Assembly (NCBI GenBank): GCA_015499995.1
Contig: JADNRV010000596.1
Coordinates: 1-23,068, forward strand
DNA: 23,068 nucleotides
Origin: Flammula alnicola
Lineage: Eukaryota > Basidiomycota > Agaricomycetes > Agaricales > Strophariaceae
Direction: 5' to 3'
Shown: in pieces, positions 1 to 9,087 of the stretch
Numbering within the stretch: position 1 is the first letter of the stretch
Layout: each line of letters starts with the position of its first letter
Program-made: the position numbers and the translations under genes
Notes under the pieces: model-generated
Seen by the model: the letters and a program-made list of their open reading frames with translations, nothing else
Databases searched by the model: none
What the model was told of the DNA's origin: nothing

Positions 1-57
1 GGAAGCATTTTTCCTCTACCAGTGGAGTCTGACCATTCCGATTTTTTCCCTCTTTAG

Positions 58-971
58 CTCATATTGCTACGGTCGGAAAAGCCATGTCAAGTTCAGAAGA
101 AGTAGCATATCCTATTTTGAGGAAGCACGACGTGGATTATGTGCTTGTCATCTTCGGCGGATTGATTGGGTACTCCGGTGATGATATCAACAAGTTCTTG
201 TGGATGGTTCGTATCGCACAAGGTGTCTGGCCGGAGGAGATCCAAGAACCCAACTACTTCACACCGCAAGGCGATTACAGGATCGATGATAGGGCCTCTG
301 CGACGATGAAGGAGAGTCTCATGTACAAGATGTCGTATTATCGGTTCGTGTTCTTTTCTCTCTGTCTTGCTCTTTCTCTTCTCGCATCACCTCCTTTCTT
401 CCTTCGTGGGTTCTTTTCTTTTTCCTCTGCCTTGTCTTCCCACCCCTTTCTTTTAAATGGAACTTGCCATGCAAAATTAGAATGTTATCAGCTGATGATC
501 CTGACGTTCTGTTTCTTTTTGCCATTTTAAATCTATTAGGTTCAATGAACTCTTTGGAGGCAATCCGGGCACCGATCGTGTGCGCCAACAGCAAGTGCCA
601 AAAGTAGGCCCCACCCTGGATTACCTTGGTCTGTCCTCCTTCTCGTTCACATCCTAACCCCAAACGCAGAACTCAACGTTTTCTACTTTACTTTTTTTCC
701 CATAGACGAGGCGTTTACATCTGAAAATTGGATCGTAAGTTCTTCTATCTTGCTACCCTTTATTCCGTGCAGCTTCCGAGCTGCTATGCGTCCGATCTTT
801 CACTGACCACGTTTTCTTTCTTTTTTGCCTTTTCTGCTCTTGCAGGTTCGGATCTACGAGGTCAAGAAGGAGGATCTACTCGGACGAGACCTAAAAAGCG
901 CGAATGCATTTGCGCAAGGGAAAAAGAGAAAACGGAGCAAGCCGACATCGAGGAGGAGGGCTATTGTATGA
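58..971 (+). CDS. STT3: STT3, catalytic subunit of oligosaccharyltransferase (3' end, partial)
   Basis: Stt3 transfers the lipid-linked glycan to Asn of N-X-S/T sequons in the ER membrane complex. Visible exons: 58-343, 540-629, 706-734 and 846-971 (stop 969-971); introns of 196, 76 and 111 bp. The first base of the window to 57 reads as the end of an upstream intron. The first exon carries [29 protein letters not shown] and the DxxKxxxM element (DINKFLWM); later exons give [37 protein letters not shown] and a basic tail ([14 protein letters not shown]). All are familiar from the C-terminal lumenal domain of fungal Stt3; the WWDYG part and the membrane helices lie outside the window. Oddity: exon 2 changes frame after its conserved first half, in the five A at 600-604, so as written the protein would stop just past the next junction. 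Family call is very secure; whether the gene is intact is uncertain. Confidence 0.93.
344..539 (+). other. STT3 intron, long and pyrimidine-rich
   Basis: This intron is 196 bp, about three times the usual size in the window. It starts with the less common donor GTTCGT and ends in CTATTAG. The first half is almost pure C/T on the coding strand. Its limits are fixed by frame continuity between MSYYR and FNELFGG, which are adjacent in Stt3 proteins. Confidence 0.8.
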
Positions 972-1826
972 ATAGGATAGGGGTATGAGGAGGGCCTCGT
1001 TGTGTGCGTTTTTAAATAATTGTCGGTTACATATATACATGCATACCTGCCTTGCTAGAGACAATTTTGAGAACGATCGTATGGTCTTTCACTCCGTTTT
1101 CTTTTTGGTTGGAAGGTGAGTGGATGTGTGAGTGTCTGGGAAGCGCTTCGCTTGGTGCCCACAGTCGGTACGACCACTATTAGTAGTCTGACTGGAACTT
1201 TGACTTTTGAGGAGTCGGATGTAAGAATTACAGTCATCCACCATCAAATGTGACGCCACCATCATCTGATACACTTTTGCGAAGTCAATAACTTTGCAAA
1301 GGATGCTCCGTTTGCCTTCAAATAAATTGCAACATATATTTACATTCTCTGTGAGTACCGAAATGAACCATCATTTTCACATCTATGTTACCCAGGCTTA
1401 GTGCCAATACACTAGTGTTTCATATATTCTTCCACAATCACATACATATACTCTATGATGTACTGCATCTCTGCTTCGGAAATTTTATAAATACAATCCA
1501 GCTTATTATTTAAACATTCTGGTGAAGGTTTGGAAGAAGAGCATCGAGATTCGAGCTCTCTATGATAATCTTAATATTTGCTGTATCATTTGGGGGTTGA
1601 TGATTGTACGGAAAATCGATATGGAGAGAGGGTTAGGATCCATGATATTTGCGAAGTGCACTCGTGGGTGGCTAGCTACTTAGAGGTATATAACTACTTT
1701 ATCACACCAGTATGGTATGTATACAAGGCTACGCGGGTTGTGAAGTTAACGATAAGAACAACGCCAAGCTGTGGATGTCTCCAATGTCCAAGCCACCAAC
1801 GCCTTGCAACGCTTATAGACGCTTAT

Positions 1827-1835
1827 GGGGGGGGG
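1827..1835 (+). repeat. G9 homopolymer
   Basis: Nine consecutive G in the spacer downstream of STT3. Such runs are prone to length errors and slippage. Confidence 0.9.
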
Positions 1836-1884
1836 AAATTAAACGGGAAAGCCAAAAGCAACCTCAGCCACCAAAAGTCACTAC

Positions 1885-1947
1885 ATCCTGAAAGATCCTG
1901 AATCCTGAACTCGAATACCGGAAAGCCGAAAACCAAAGACCAAAGAC
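1885..1947 (+). repeat. Short imperfect tandem repeats (ATCCTGAA and CAAAGAC units)
   Basis: Three copies of ATCCTGAA occur between 1885 and 1909, with a one- or two-base spacer variation, followed by two perfect CAAAGAC units at 1934-1940 and 1941-1947. The surrounding sequence is A/G-rich. It has no coding sign and looks like simple-sequence expansion. Confidence 0.75.
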
Positions 1948-2516
1948 CGAAAGCAAAGAGATAGAGAGATCCCAAGTACGGAGTAGGAACACTAGACAGA
2001 CATCGAGGTAGACCGGATGCACAAACCTATCTCTCCATGTTCATGATCATATGCTTGGATAGGCCAGGTATTTCATGATCCTTTCCCCGACGGAGCATTA
2101 TACTGACTACTATCAGATTATTGAGGTTCCGAGTCGTAGCGAGCTCCTTCACATATTTGGTAGTGAGTCACCGGCAGGATTTATAGGTATTTGACGTCCG
2201 AGTCGGAGAGACTGGTGCTGTTAGTTCATGTCTTTTCAAGTTCTTTCTGCCCGGGCTTCCACCAAGCGATATGCAAAACCTATTCCTGCAGGGAAATAAC
2301 GAAAGAAAAGAGTGTCGTCATAGCCATTAAGCACAACACATATGCTGTTGCTTGGCTCGCTTTCAAGAACCAATCGGTTCTCCAGTGCGATGGCGGGGTC
2401 CAGCTAATGAACATCACGCATCACGGTCAGATGCTGCTGAGAGTTTATCTTGTGAAATGCTAACTCTAAACTGATAGAAAGACGGGCATTTTCAGCAGCT
2501 TCGTCAAGAGAGAGAA

Positions 2517-2527
2517 GGGGGGGGGGG
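2517..2527 (+). repeat. G11 homopolymer
   Basis: Eleven consecutive G inside the spacer. On the minus strand it would encode a Pro run in an unsupported open frame, so the length of that frame depends on the exact count. Confidence 0.9.
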
Positions 2528-3158
2528 TTGTCAAATTTTAAAGATTCAGCGCGTCGAGCGGCGTGAGTCGGGGCGTCATGATAGTCAGAGCGCAACGCAT
2601 TTGTATATGGAGATGTACTTGTATCGGAAAGCGCAAAGGCGTCACGCGCAAAATCCGACATTGCGATTATAGCTACCTAAGTATAGCGAATTGAATATCA
2701 GTGCAAATGCCAGAAAGAAAAAACAGGAGGGAAAAGCAGGACGCGCACTACGGGACGGTGAGATCGATTTTTGCGTTTGTATGCGCTACGGCGTGTGTTT
2801 TACCTCGGGTCGACATCCTCCTACGTGGCTCGAAATCAGAGTTTAGTGGTTGCGGTTTCGTCCATCTTCCGTGGCGGGCTAGGGGCGCCATCGAACTTTA
2901 CCGGTGGATAACGGTTTCGGAGGATCGTTCTTTGCAGAGGTTGTTGAGTCACGGTCGACCCATTATAAAAGACCCACAGCCAGAGTGGCATGGGTCGGCA
3001 ATCAATGAGAAAGCTCTGCGGGCTCTGCAGTTTGAAATGAAAGCGGATCTCGTCAAATGATCTCGTATAATTCAGTCGGTTGCGTCGTCGACAACTCCCG
3101 AGTCCCCAGCATGCATAGGTTTCTTCAGCGAGAATTGAAATTCCTGCAGCACTGAAAT

Positions 3159-3277
3159 AAATATTTGAATAACACAGGCCGCAATCATGGGAATGAAGAA
3201 CTTGTCGTTTCATCGGTGGAAACCCTTCGTCTCGCTCGCCAGAGGAAGGCCCCGAAATATTTGAATTACACAGGCCG
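3159..3277 (+). repeat. Pair of 23-bp direct repeats, 96 bp apart
   Basis: AAATATTTGAATAACACAGG (continuing CCG) at 3159-3181 recurs at 3255-3277 with one mismatch. The offset of 96 bp is a multiple of three, and similarity beyond the core is weak. It could be an old local duplication or a pair of binding sites upstream of the Kre9-like gene, about 370-490 bp from its start. Confidence 0.7.
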
Positions 3278-3644
3278 TAGTGAATGTCATGAGAACGTGG
3301 GCAGACTTCCTGAAAGTGGTTCTGAGCGCTGAATGTCGAACAGCCTCGCAACCCTGATGGAAAGAGAATGTGAGAGAGTGTGTGACGGTGATGTGACGAG
3401 ACAACAAGAACCACGGCGCACACCATTCATCGGTCCTACTCTCAATCCCAGTGCTGCCTGCAGTCTCTCTTTACTCCCGCACACTCTTTTGCGCTATAAT
3501 AACCTTGCTTTCTGTTCTTCAGGTCTGCATCTTTCTTTTTGCTTTCTCTCGGAAAAAGTCCTGATTTTTGGCGGGTTTCCCCAGGCCAACCAACTGCTTT
3601 CCTCGACGTATTTTTCGTAGAAAGGACCACCCCAACAAAAAAAA

Positions 3645-4499
3645 ATGTTCGCCGCACACGCATTCGCTGCCCTCCTTGCTCTCGCTGCGCCCCTCGTTGC
3701 ACGCGCCGACGTGACCCCTCTCACGCCTGCCCCGGGAGACACCTTCAACGAGGGGGCGCCTTGCCTCATTACATGGGGCGGCGACACCACGTCGCCCACC
3801 GCCTGGAAGAACATGGCCATCGAGCTCATGTCGGGCGACAACTTGAACATGAACCACATCACCAGTGCGTTTCTTTCCCTCCTCCCACACTCAATTTCAT
3901 TCGACTGACATATTTTTTGTTACCCACCCCCCTCGGCAGCCGTCGCAACAGGCCAAGACGGCACCGTCGCCGGCAGCTTCACCTACACCTGCCCCGCAGT
4001 CACCCCGAACTCCGCCATCTACTTCTACCAGTTCACCGCCCCACAGGCCCCCAACACGACCTGGACCGGGCGGTTCATCATCGCCTCGGCTTCGGGCCAG
4101 AGCACGCCCCCCGCCAACCCGACGCAGCCCGGGTCCAACGCCGCCATCCCCTGGGGCACTGGCGCACTCTCCGACCCGTCCAAGGCCGTCGCCGCCCCGA
4201 GCTTCGCGGGTGCGGGCGCGGGTTCTCCCACACTGTCTGGGTCTGGCTCTGGGGTTGCGGTGCCGAGTACGACCCCAGCGGCGTCGAGCGTCGTCGTCGT
4301 CACGCCGGTCGTTACGCCGACGCCGACCAAGTCCGTCGTACCCTCGTCTCCCGCCTCTGCGACGGACTCGCCCGCCTCTTCGTCCACGGGCACCCCGCAG
4401 CAGAACACCACGAGCGCGAACGCCGCGTCTGCGCTTGGCTTTGACGGGCGCGTGTGCTTCAGCGCAGTCGCTGTTGTCTTTGCGGCTTTCCTATGGTGA
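3645..4499 (+). CDS. Secreted Ser/Thr-rich Kre9/Knh1-like protein, probably GPI-anchored
   Basis: Two exons, 3645-3864 and 3940-4499 (stop TGA 4497-4499), give 259 aa; the 75 bp intron has GTGCGT and GGCAG ends and phase 1. The start follows an A-run (AAAAATGTTC), a good fungal context. Residues 1-21 form a signal peptide (hydrophobic Ala/Leu core, ARA|D cleavage). Residues 22-110 show the pattern of the Kre9/Knh1 N-terminal domain: VTPLTPAPGDTF, CLITWGGD, then a TYTCPA strand and SAIYFYQFT. About 130 residues rich in Ser, Thr, Pro, Ala and Val follow, with N-glycosylation sequons at NTTW and NTTS, and the protein ends in a short hydrophobic stretch (VCFSAVAVVFAAFLW) as in GPI precursors. Family members are associated with the wall and beta-1,6-glucan, but the exact role of this basidiomycete group is not known. 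The coding strand is markedly GC-rich compared with its flanks. Confidence 0.88.
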
Positions 4500-5930
4500 T
4501 GATGAGGATGAGGAGCTGTGTTCCTTTTGTCATTCATCATCATCAGCGACGACGTTCTGGTTTATTTTTTATGATACGATATACACGTTAAATAATGGTG
4601 GTATTTTGGTTTTCATCTTTTTCGTGGAAGGACTTGTTGCTGTTTTTGTTGGCTTTCATCCGTCGTATACCTTTGCTATACCTACCACTACCGTGCTACT
4701 TACACCCGTTACCATCTATCCATGTCATCGTCAATGAAGCTCTTCGTTCATCGGGCTTTTCTTCGTCAAGAAACCTAGTACATCTGCCTCCATTTGCTTT
4801 GGGTTTTTGGTTTTTGGTTCTTGGTTTTCAGAATTTATGACGCACTTAAGTAGTTTTCGCTGTTTGGATGTTTGGGGGGTTGCATTTTCAGTTTTAAATT
4901 TTTTACTGTTAGCGTTGGCGTTGCTGGCTCGGACATTGGACATCGGACTCGATATCCACATATTGGCATTGTTCTTTATTCATTACACAACCCACACGCA
5001 TCGTCCCATAGCGCCTCGTAGTAGTCTACTGCTTACCACATGGCATCCTACCTCCTGATCCCATCCCATCATCGATATCGTCGTTGCTTGCAATCCAAAA
5101 TGAACAGCATTCCATAAATAATTCTACTGCACTAAGCACTAAAAACCGATCGATATCGAATCGAAGCGATGATTTAAAAAAAATGTACGGCGTGAAGCTG
5201 CTGCCGTCCTTCAAGTGGTGTATAAGTAATTAGTTTTTCAACCGAGGGCCCCACAGTAAAGGAAGGAAAGCGCGCCCTTCCCGCCGTGCTTCTTTTGGAT
5301 TGTGGATTCATACGACCCGGAGCTCGAGCTTCGAGCTTGCTTCGAGCTTCGGCTCTTTCGGAGGGATCATTATCGTCGAGAGTAACATCTGTCCGCAAAC
5401 CATGGCAATCATCATGGCCGCCGTCCGCCTTCAAGCCAATGTTGTATGTCATCCCGACCCCACCAACTCCGCGTCGCCCACTAGATACGACCCGGAAAGC
5501 AAGCTTCAAACGATGGGCTGAATCGTTGATATTGTGGCATAAATGTATCGTCATCACAAGTAATAGAAATGGTATGTGCAGGGTAATGGTATCACAAGTC
5601 ATCGAAAAGTCGTCGCGTCGTAATGGTCTGCTCTACGGTCCAGCGTATTCGAAACAGACGAACGGCGTCAAAAGAAAACAATGTAAATTGAGGTCGAGTA
5701 TCGAGGGTGCCCGGTAAGGCTCAAGTTCGGAGGCTTGGAGCCTGAAAGCAAGGGCTCGGGCTCGATTGAACGCCCGTCGTTGACTCGACGTCATCTCGCC
5801 TCGCCTCTTCGCCCATCACGGCGAGGCAGAGAACGACGGGCGTGCACGCGCACTGGCTGCAGCACCGTAGGAAAGTCGAAGTATATACTATAAAAGAAAC
5901 GAGACGTGGTGGGCAAGGGTGATGCCAATT
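4500..5930. other. Intergenic region between convergent genes, no supported gene
   Basis: The region separates the Kre9-like stop from the stop of the minus-strand RanBP1 gene, so it should hold two 3' UTRs. T-rich sequence at 4550-4980 fits a 3' UTR. A 142-codon minus-strand ATG frame (5602-5174) overlaps a plus-strand frame of the same size; neither shows family motifs or splice-extended homology that I recognise. Clustered CTTCGAGC words at 5320-5355 and palindromic CGATCGATATCG at 5148-5159 are the only structure seen. Confidence 0.55.
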
Positions 5931-8157
5931 TTATGCCGAACGGGTCTTGGACGATGCGCTTTTGAAATGCGAGCTCTTCAAGAGCGTCTCTGCGAACTCC
6001 TTGAAGTCCTGTTTCGAACATGATCTTCCAGGCTACATAGGGTATATCATAGAAGAGAACAGAAGAACGAGAAGGATAATAATCAGCCACAATCCATAAA
6101 CAACTCAATGAAAAAAGAAAGAAAAACTTACCTTGACCGCATATATAACGATCTCCTGCTTCGTCTCCGTCGCTGACGTCGACTCGCTTGACGTTCCGGC
6201 CGTCTGCTCAACAGCCTCCTTGAGGATAAACCTGAGCACATTTTCCTCCGGGACGAATGTGCAGCGGACGGTAGGCTGCACTCGGACGTTCATGGACACT
6301 TTCCATAACGGTTCGCGCCGGAAAACTATATATCATTGTGGGTAAGGGTACGAAGGTCAGATGAGGTTTGGTGCACTTGAGAATAGAGGGAGATAGGCAG
6401 GAAACTCACGTATTCTCTCTTCCAGCGTCGTCCGGTTGGAAAGCAGCTTGATTTGGCCTGGGATTCCCTCCGAGAAGGGTTTATTCCCCCTCTTGATGAA
6501 CAGCTTGACGCCTTTCTGCTCCAGCTCGACGTCTTCGTTCTCCTCGCCCGTAACGTCTAAATGCCCGAAAAGTGTCAGGACGTGACTACTCTCGTAATTC
6601 AAGTTGCGGAAAACTGACGCGTATATTTCTCAGTCGGATGCGCCGGCGTCGCCTTTGCCTCCTCGATCGCGTGGTTCGTCTCTGCCGGCTTGAAGATGTC
6701 AGCGACGGCCTTCTCTGGTGACTCGTCGTCATTTTGATGTGTCGTCAGATCTCCAGTGCTACTCCAGATGGAGCGCTGGGCACCCTTTCCGAAGGGCGAC
6801 TGTTGTGGCTTGCTGATGGCCGCAAAGGGCGACGTCGAGCCGGCGAATGCAGCGAAGCCGCTGGAAGGACTCATCTGCGACGTATGGAGATGGACAATTA
6901 AGTGTTTGCTTTGTGGAGGAATTAGATCGGTTAGGCTTACAAAAGGTTTAGGAGTTGAAGGACGCGATAAGGTATCGCGGTTGGCGAATGCAGCGAAGCC
7001 AGCAGATGGACTTGTCTGTGAGGATGAAAAATCAAATCTTTTCATCCAAATATTTTATCAATGCACATTACTTACGAAAGGCTTGGGGGTTACAGGCCGC
7101 GGTGTGGTGTCGCGAGGGGTCATGGGCTGAGGTGTCGATGGCGGAGGTGGCGAGAGAGAAATCGGTATTGGTGTCTCAGCAGGAGCTGGAGCTGGAGTCT
7201 ATTTTTATTCGCATATATGAGTTCTTTTGGGCAGATACATGAATTAGCATTGTTACGAACAGGAGATGGTTCTCGTGGAGAAGCCACTTGGGGCGTTGGA
7301 GAAGGCGACCGTGGAGGCTCAGTTGCTGGAGTTGTGACAATCGCCTCGGGATCGTGCGATACCAGGGGCTATCGAGGATATTTAAAGTTGATTACGGTTT
7401 TCCTTATAAAAACAAGTAGAAATGATTCACAATTTCGACGTCTACGTCCGATGTTTGCGAAATGATAGAGTCCAGAGACACATCTGGGGTGCTATTGGTA
7501 GAGGCAGTCTTAAAATATGCCAACAATGAGCTTATATCGCCCGTCCATCACACTGACCAAGCGTACCTCTGATTCTGCGGATGGAGTCCTGCTTCGCTTG
7601 TTGGGGTATATGTTTGCAAGGTTCTATTGAGGAACAGGACATGAAGATACACTGATAAATTTTGGCAAGGCCAACTGACATGAGGGTAGCCAAGTTCTTC
7701 CTGTTATAAGGGTCAAATGTGTGAAAAACGGATATTTAGAAAACTACAGACCTTCTTCGGTTCGTCGAATCCATCGTGGGGCACCTTTCGTTTCAAGGAT
7801 GCTCGTCGAGCTGGAGTTGTCGAGGTAGTAGCAACAGCAACGTCAGTCTGCAGTCTCTCCGGGTTTAGTGCTGCTACTTCAAATGGCACTGGCGTCGACT
7901 TCGGCTCCGTTTTTTCATTGGATGAACGTGACTCTGAAAGAGGGTTTTTGGCGTCCATGTTCACCTCGCCAGCAATAGATTCTCGAATGAGATTAGAACC
8001 GGGGTTGGCTCTACATCCATGTAAGCGTCTGAGAAAGATCTGACAAGAACAAGACGTACGAGCTAGTGCTGAGGCGGCGGGTGCACGCATAGCCGACCGT
8101 AGCAGCAAATGTTGCAATTCCAGCTACAACATAGTTGTAATCGCTGACTGGAAACAT
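5931..8157 (-). CDS. RanBP1-domain protein with FG-like repeats and N-terminal hydrophobic segment
   Basis: Twelve exons: 8157-8060, 8010-7752, 7700-7680, 7623-7567, 7508-7431, 7368-7261, 7198-7076, 7015-6941, 6874-6619, 6556-6410, 6325-6132, 6008-5931; all junctions keep frame, giving 497 aa. Residues 8-25 are hydrophobic (YNYVVAGIATFAATVGYA). Basic NLS-like patches lie at 106-109 (KRKV) and 135-138 (KRSR). Residues 172-248 are Pro/Ser/Thr-rich; 249-290 hold two GFAAFA repeats; 359 to about 490 form a Ran-binding domain: HVTGEENEDVEL, GVKLFIKRG, GQIKLLSNRTT, LFRREPLWKVSMNVRVQPT, VLRFIL, IVIYAVK, DFKEFAETLL. It resembles Nup50/RanBP3/Yrb2-type factors, which bind RanGTP in nuclear transport. 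The start at 8157 (GCCATGT) is the first ATG upstream in the exon 1 frame. Exon 3 is only 21 nt. Exon 1 is inferred from a clean 49 bp intron and is less secure than the rest. Confidence 0.87.
6842..7000 (-). repeat. Duplicated exon starts encoding GFAAFA in the RanBP1-domain gene
   Basis: Two neighbouring exons begin alike: TSPSAGFAAFAN (exon 8) and MSPSSGFAAFAG (exon 9). They share 18 identical bases, at 6842-6859 and 6983-7000 on the plus strand. Exons 7 and 8 also both end in TPKPF. All introns here are phase 0 and 60-66 bp, as expected from tandem exon duplication. Confidence 0.8.
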
Positions 8158-9087
8158 GGCGAGGGCTTGGTTGGCACAGATAGGTGACTGGGTATGTTCC
8201 GGGGGCAATCCAGATAATAGGGCTCAGCCGAAATGGTGCTACAATATTCTGCTGCGCGAAATTCTCAGATAATCAAGCGGTCGTGTGATAACCAGCTGAA
8301 CTGACCAAAGAAAATAAGACAGACTTGGGGAATGCAAGCTTTGCGCTGGCTGGAGAGAAGTTCTTGGGGATGAAGTTGAAGTTAACGGAAAGGAAAGCAG
8401 TTTAGAAGTCCTATTTTGTTCGCCTACCTCCATGATGCATGATGTTCTGCCTCACTGCGAACACGAGTTGTTTAATTTCGGCCCGGGTGGATGGAATTGG
8501 GTGTCGAAAGAAACACGTGTCCTCTTGACATGAGAGCGAGGAAGGCTCTCCGTCTCCGAAGCTATGCGGCCGGAAACGAGAATTTAAGCGCGTAAAAAGC
8601 ATGTCGCTTTGCGCGAAATCGTCGAGGTCATCTCCAGGATCCGAAACACGAAATGCGGCTGAAAGGCTGAGAGAATATCGATGGCATATCGGCAACCGTT
8701 AGTTTCGGAGATAAGTAACAGACAGGGCGCCTGTCAAAATCTTGGGGTGAACTCTTCGCTATGTGCGCAGAATGCTCTACAGCCATCGTTCAGATGCCGT
8801 AGTAGATTATTTGCTGCTTATATGCGTTGAAATTGTAAAGACAGTTGAACAAGTCGGACGATAGCAGTCACGGTGACGGGTTTTTCGGGACTGCACCGCC
8901 ACCGGATATCCGCTTTGCTATTACTTGTCTCTGCTTGTCAGCAATCATTTCGGCCTCGGAGACAAACAATGAAGATGGATCCGAAATGAATTCAGCTGAT
9001 CCCGTCGCCGACAGAGACTGTCATTCAACCTCTTGCTTCTCGGTCTAATTAGGGTTTGCAGCTTGCACCCTGATCCCGACAGGGTTT
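8158..9087. other. Divergent intergenic region (RanBP1-domain gene / SLC25 carrier)
   Basis: The 930 bp lie between two genes transcribed away from each other, so both promoters should be here. A minus-strand frame at 8695-8411 begins with TTG, not ATG, and a plus-strand frame at 8845-9048 likewise lacks an ATG; neither is recognised. I see no clear TATA box or other named element. Confidence 0.5.

Larger units (their letters stand above)
972..3644. other. Intergenic spacer of 2.7 kb, no supported gene
   Basis: It spans the end of STT3 to the start of the Kre9-like gene. Open frames here are short, overlap on both strands, often lack a real ATG, and match no family I know. The best of them are a minus-strand ATG frame 2661-2404 (85 codons, broken by a G-run) and a plus-strand frame 2701-3060. 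The spacer holds two G homopolymers, short direct repeats and the presumed Kre9-like promoter at its right end. I see no tRNA B-box or transposon terminal repeats. Confidence 0.6.

Noticed and set aside
2404..2661. Minus-strand ATG frame of 85 codons (MSDFARDAFALSDTS...)
   Set aside because: It depends on the length of a G11 run, shows no family motif and has no splice-extended continuation that I could find.
2836..3426. Minus-strand open frame of 196 codons upstream of the Kre9-like gene
   Set aside because: It has no recognisable domain, overlaps several other frames on both strands, and its internal similarity only mirrors the 23-bp DNA repeat.
3865..4737. Long Pro/Arg/Ser-rich frame over the Kre9-like gene
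   Set aside because: It is an out-of-frame shadow of the GC-rich second exon. The spliced frame gives a signal peptide, a Kre9-like domain and a GPI-type tail.
5174..5602. Minus-strand ATG frame of 142 codons with a hydrophobic start
   Set aside because: A frame of equal length overlaps on the other strand, composition is not clearly coding, and it sits between two convergent 3' ends.
8411..8695. Minus-strand frame of 94 codons upstream of the RanBP1-domain gene
   Set aside because: It begins with TTG, has no recognised motif and no in-frame splice link to the first RanBP1-domain exon.
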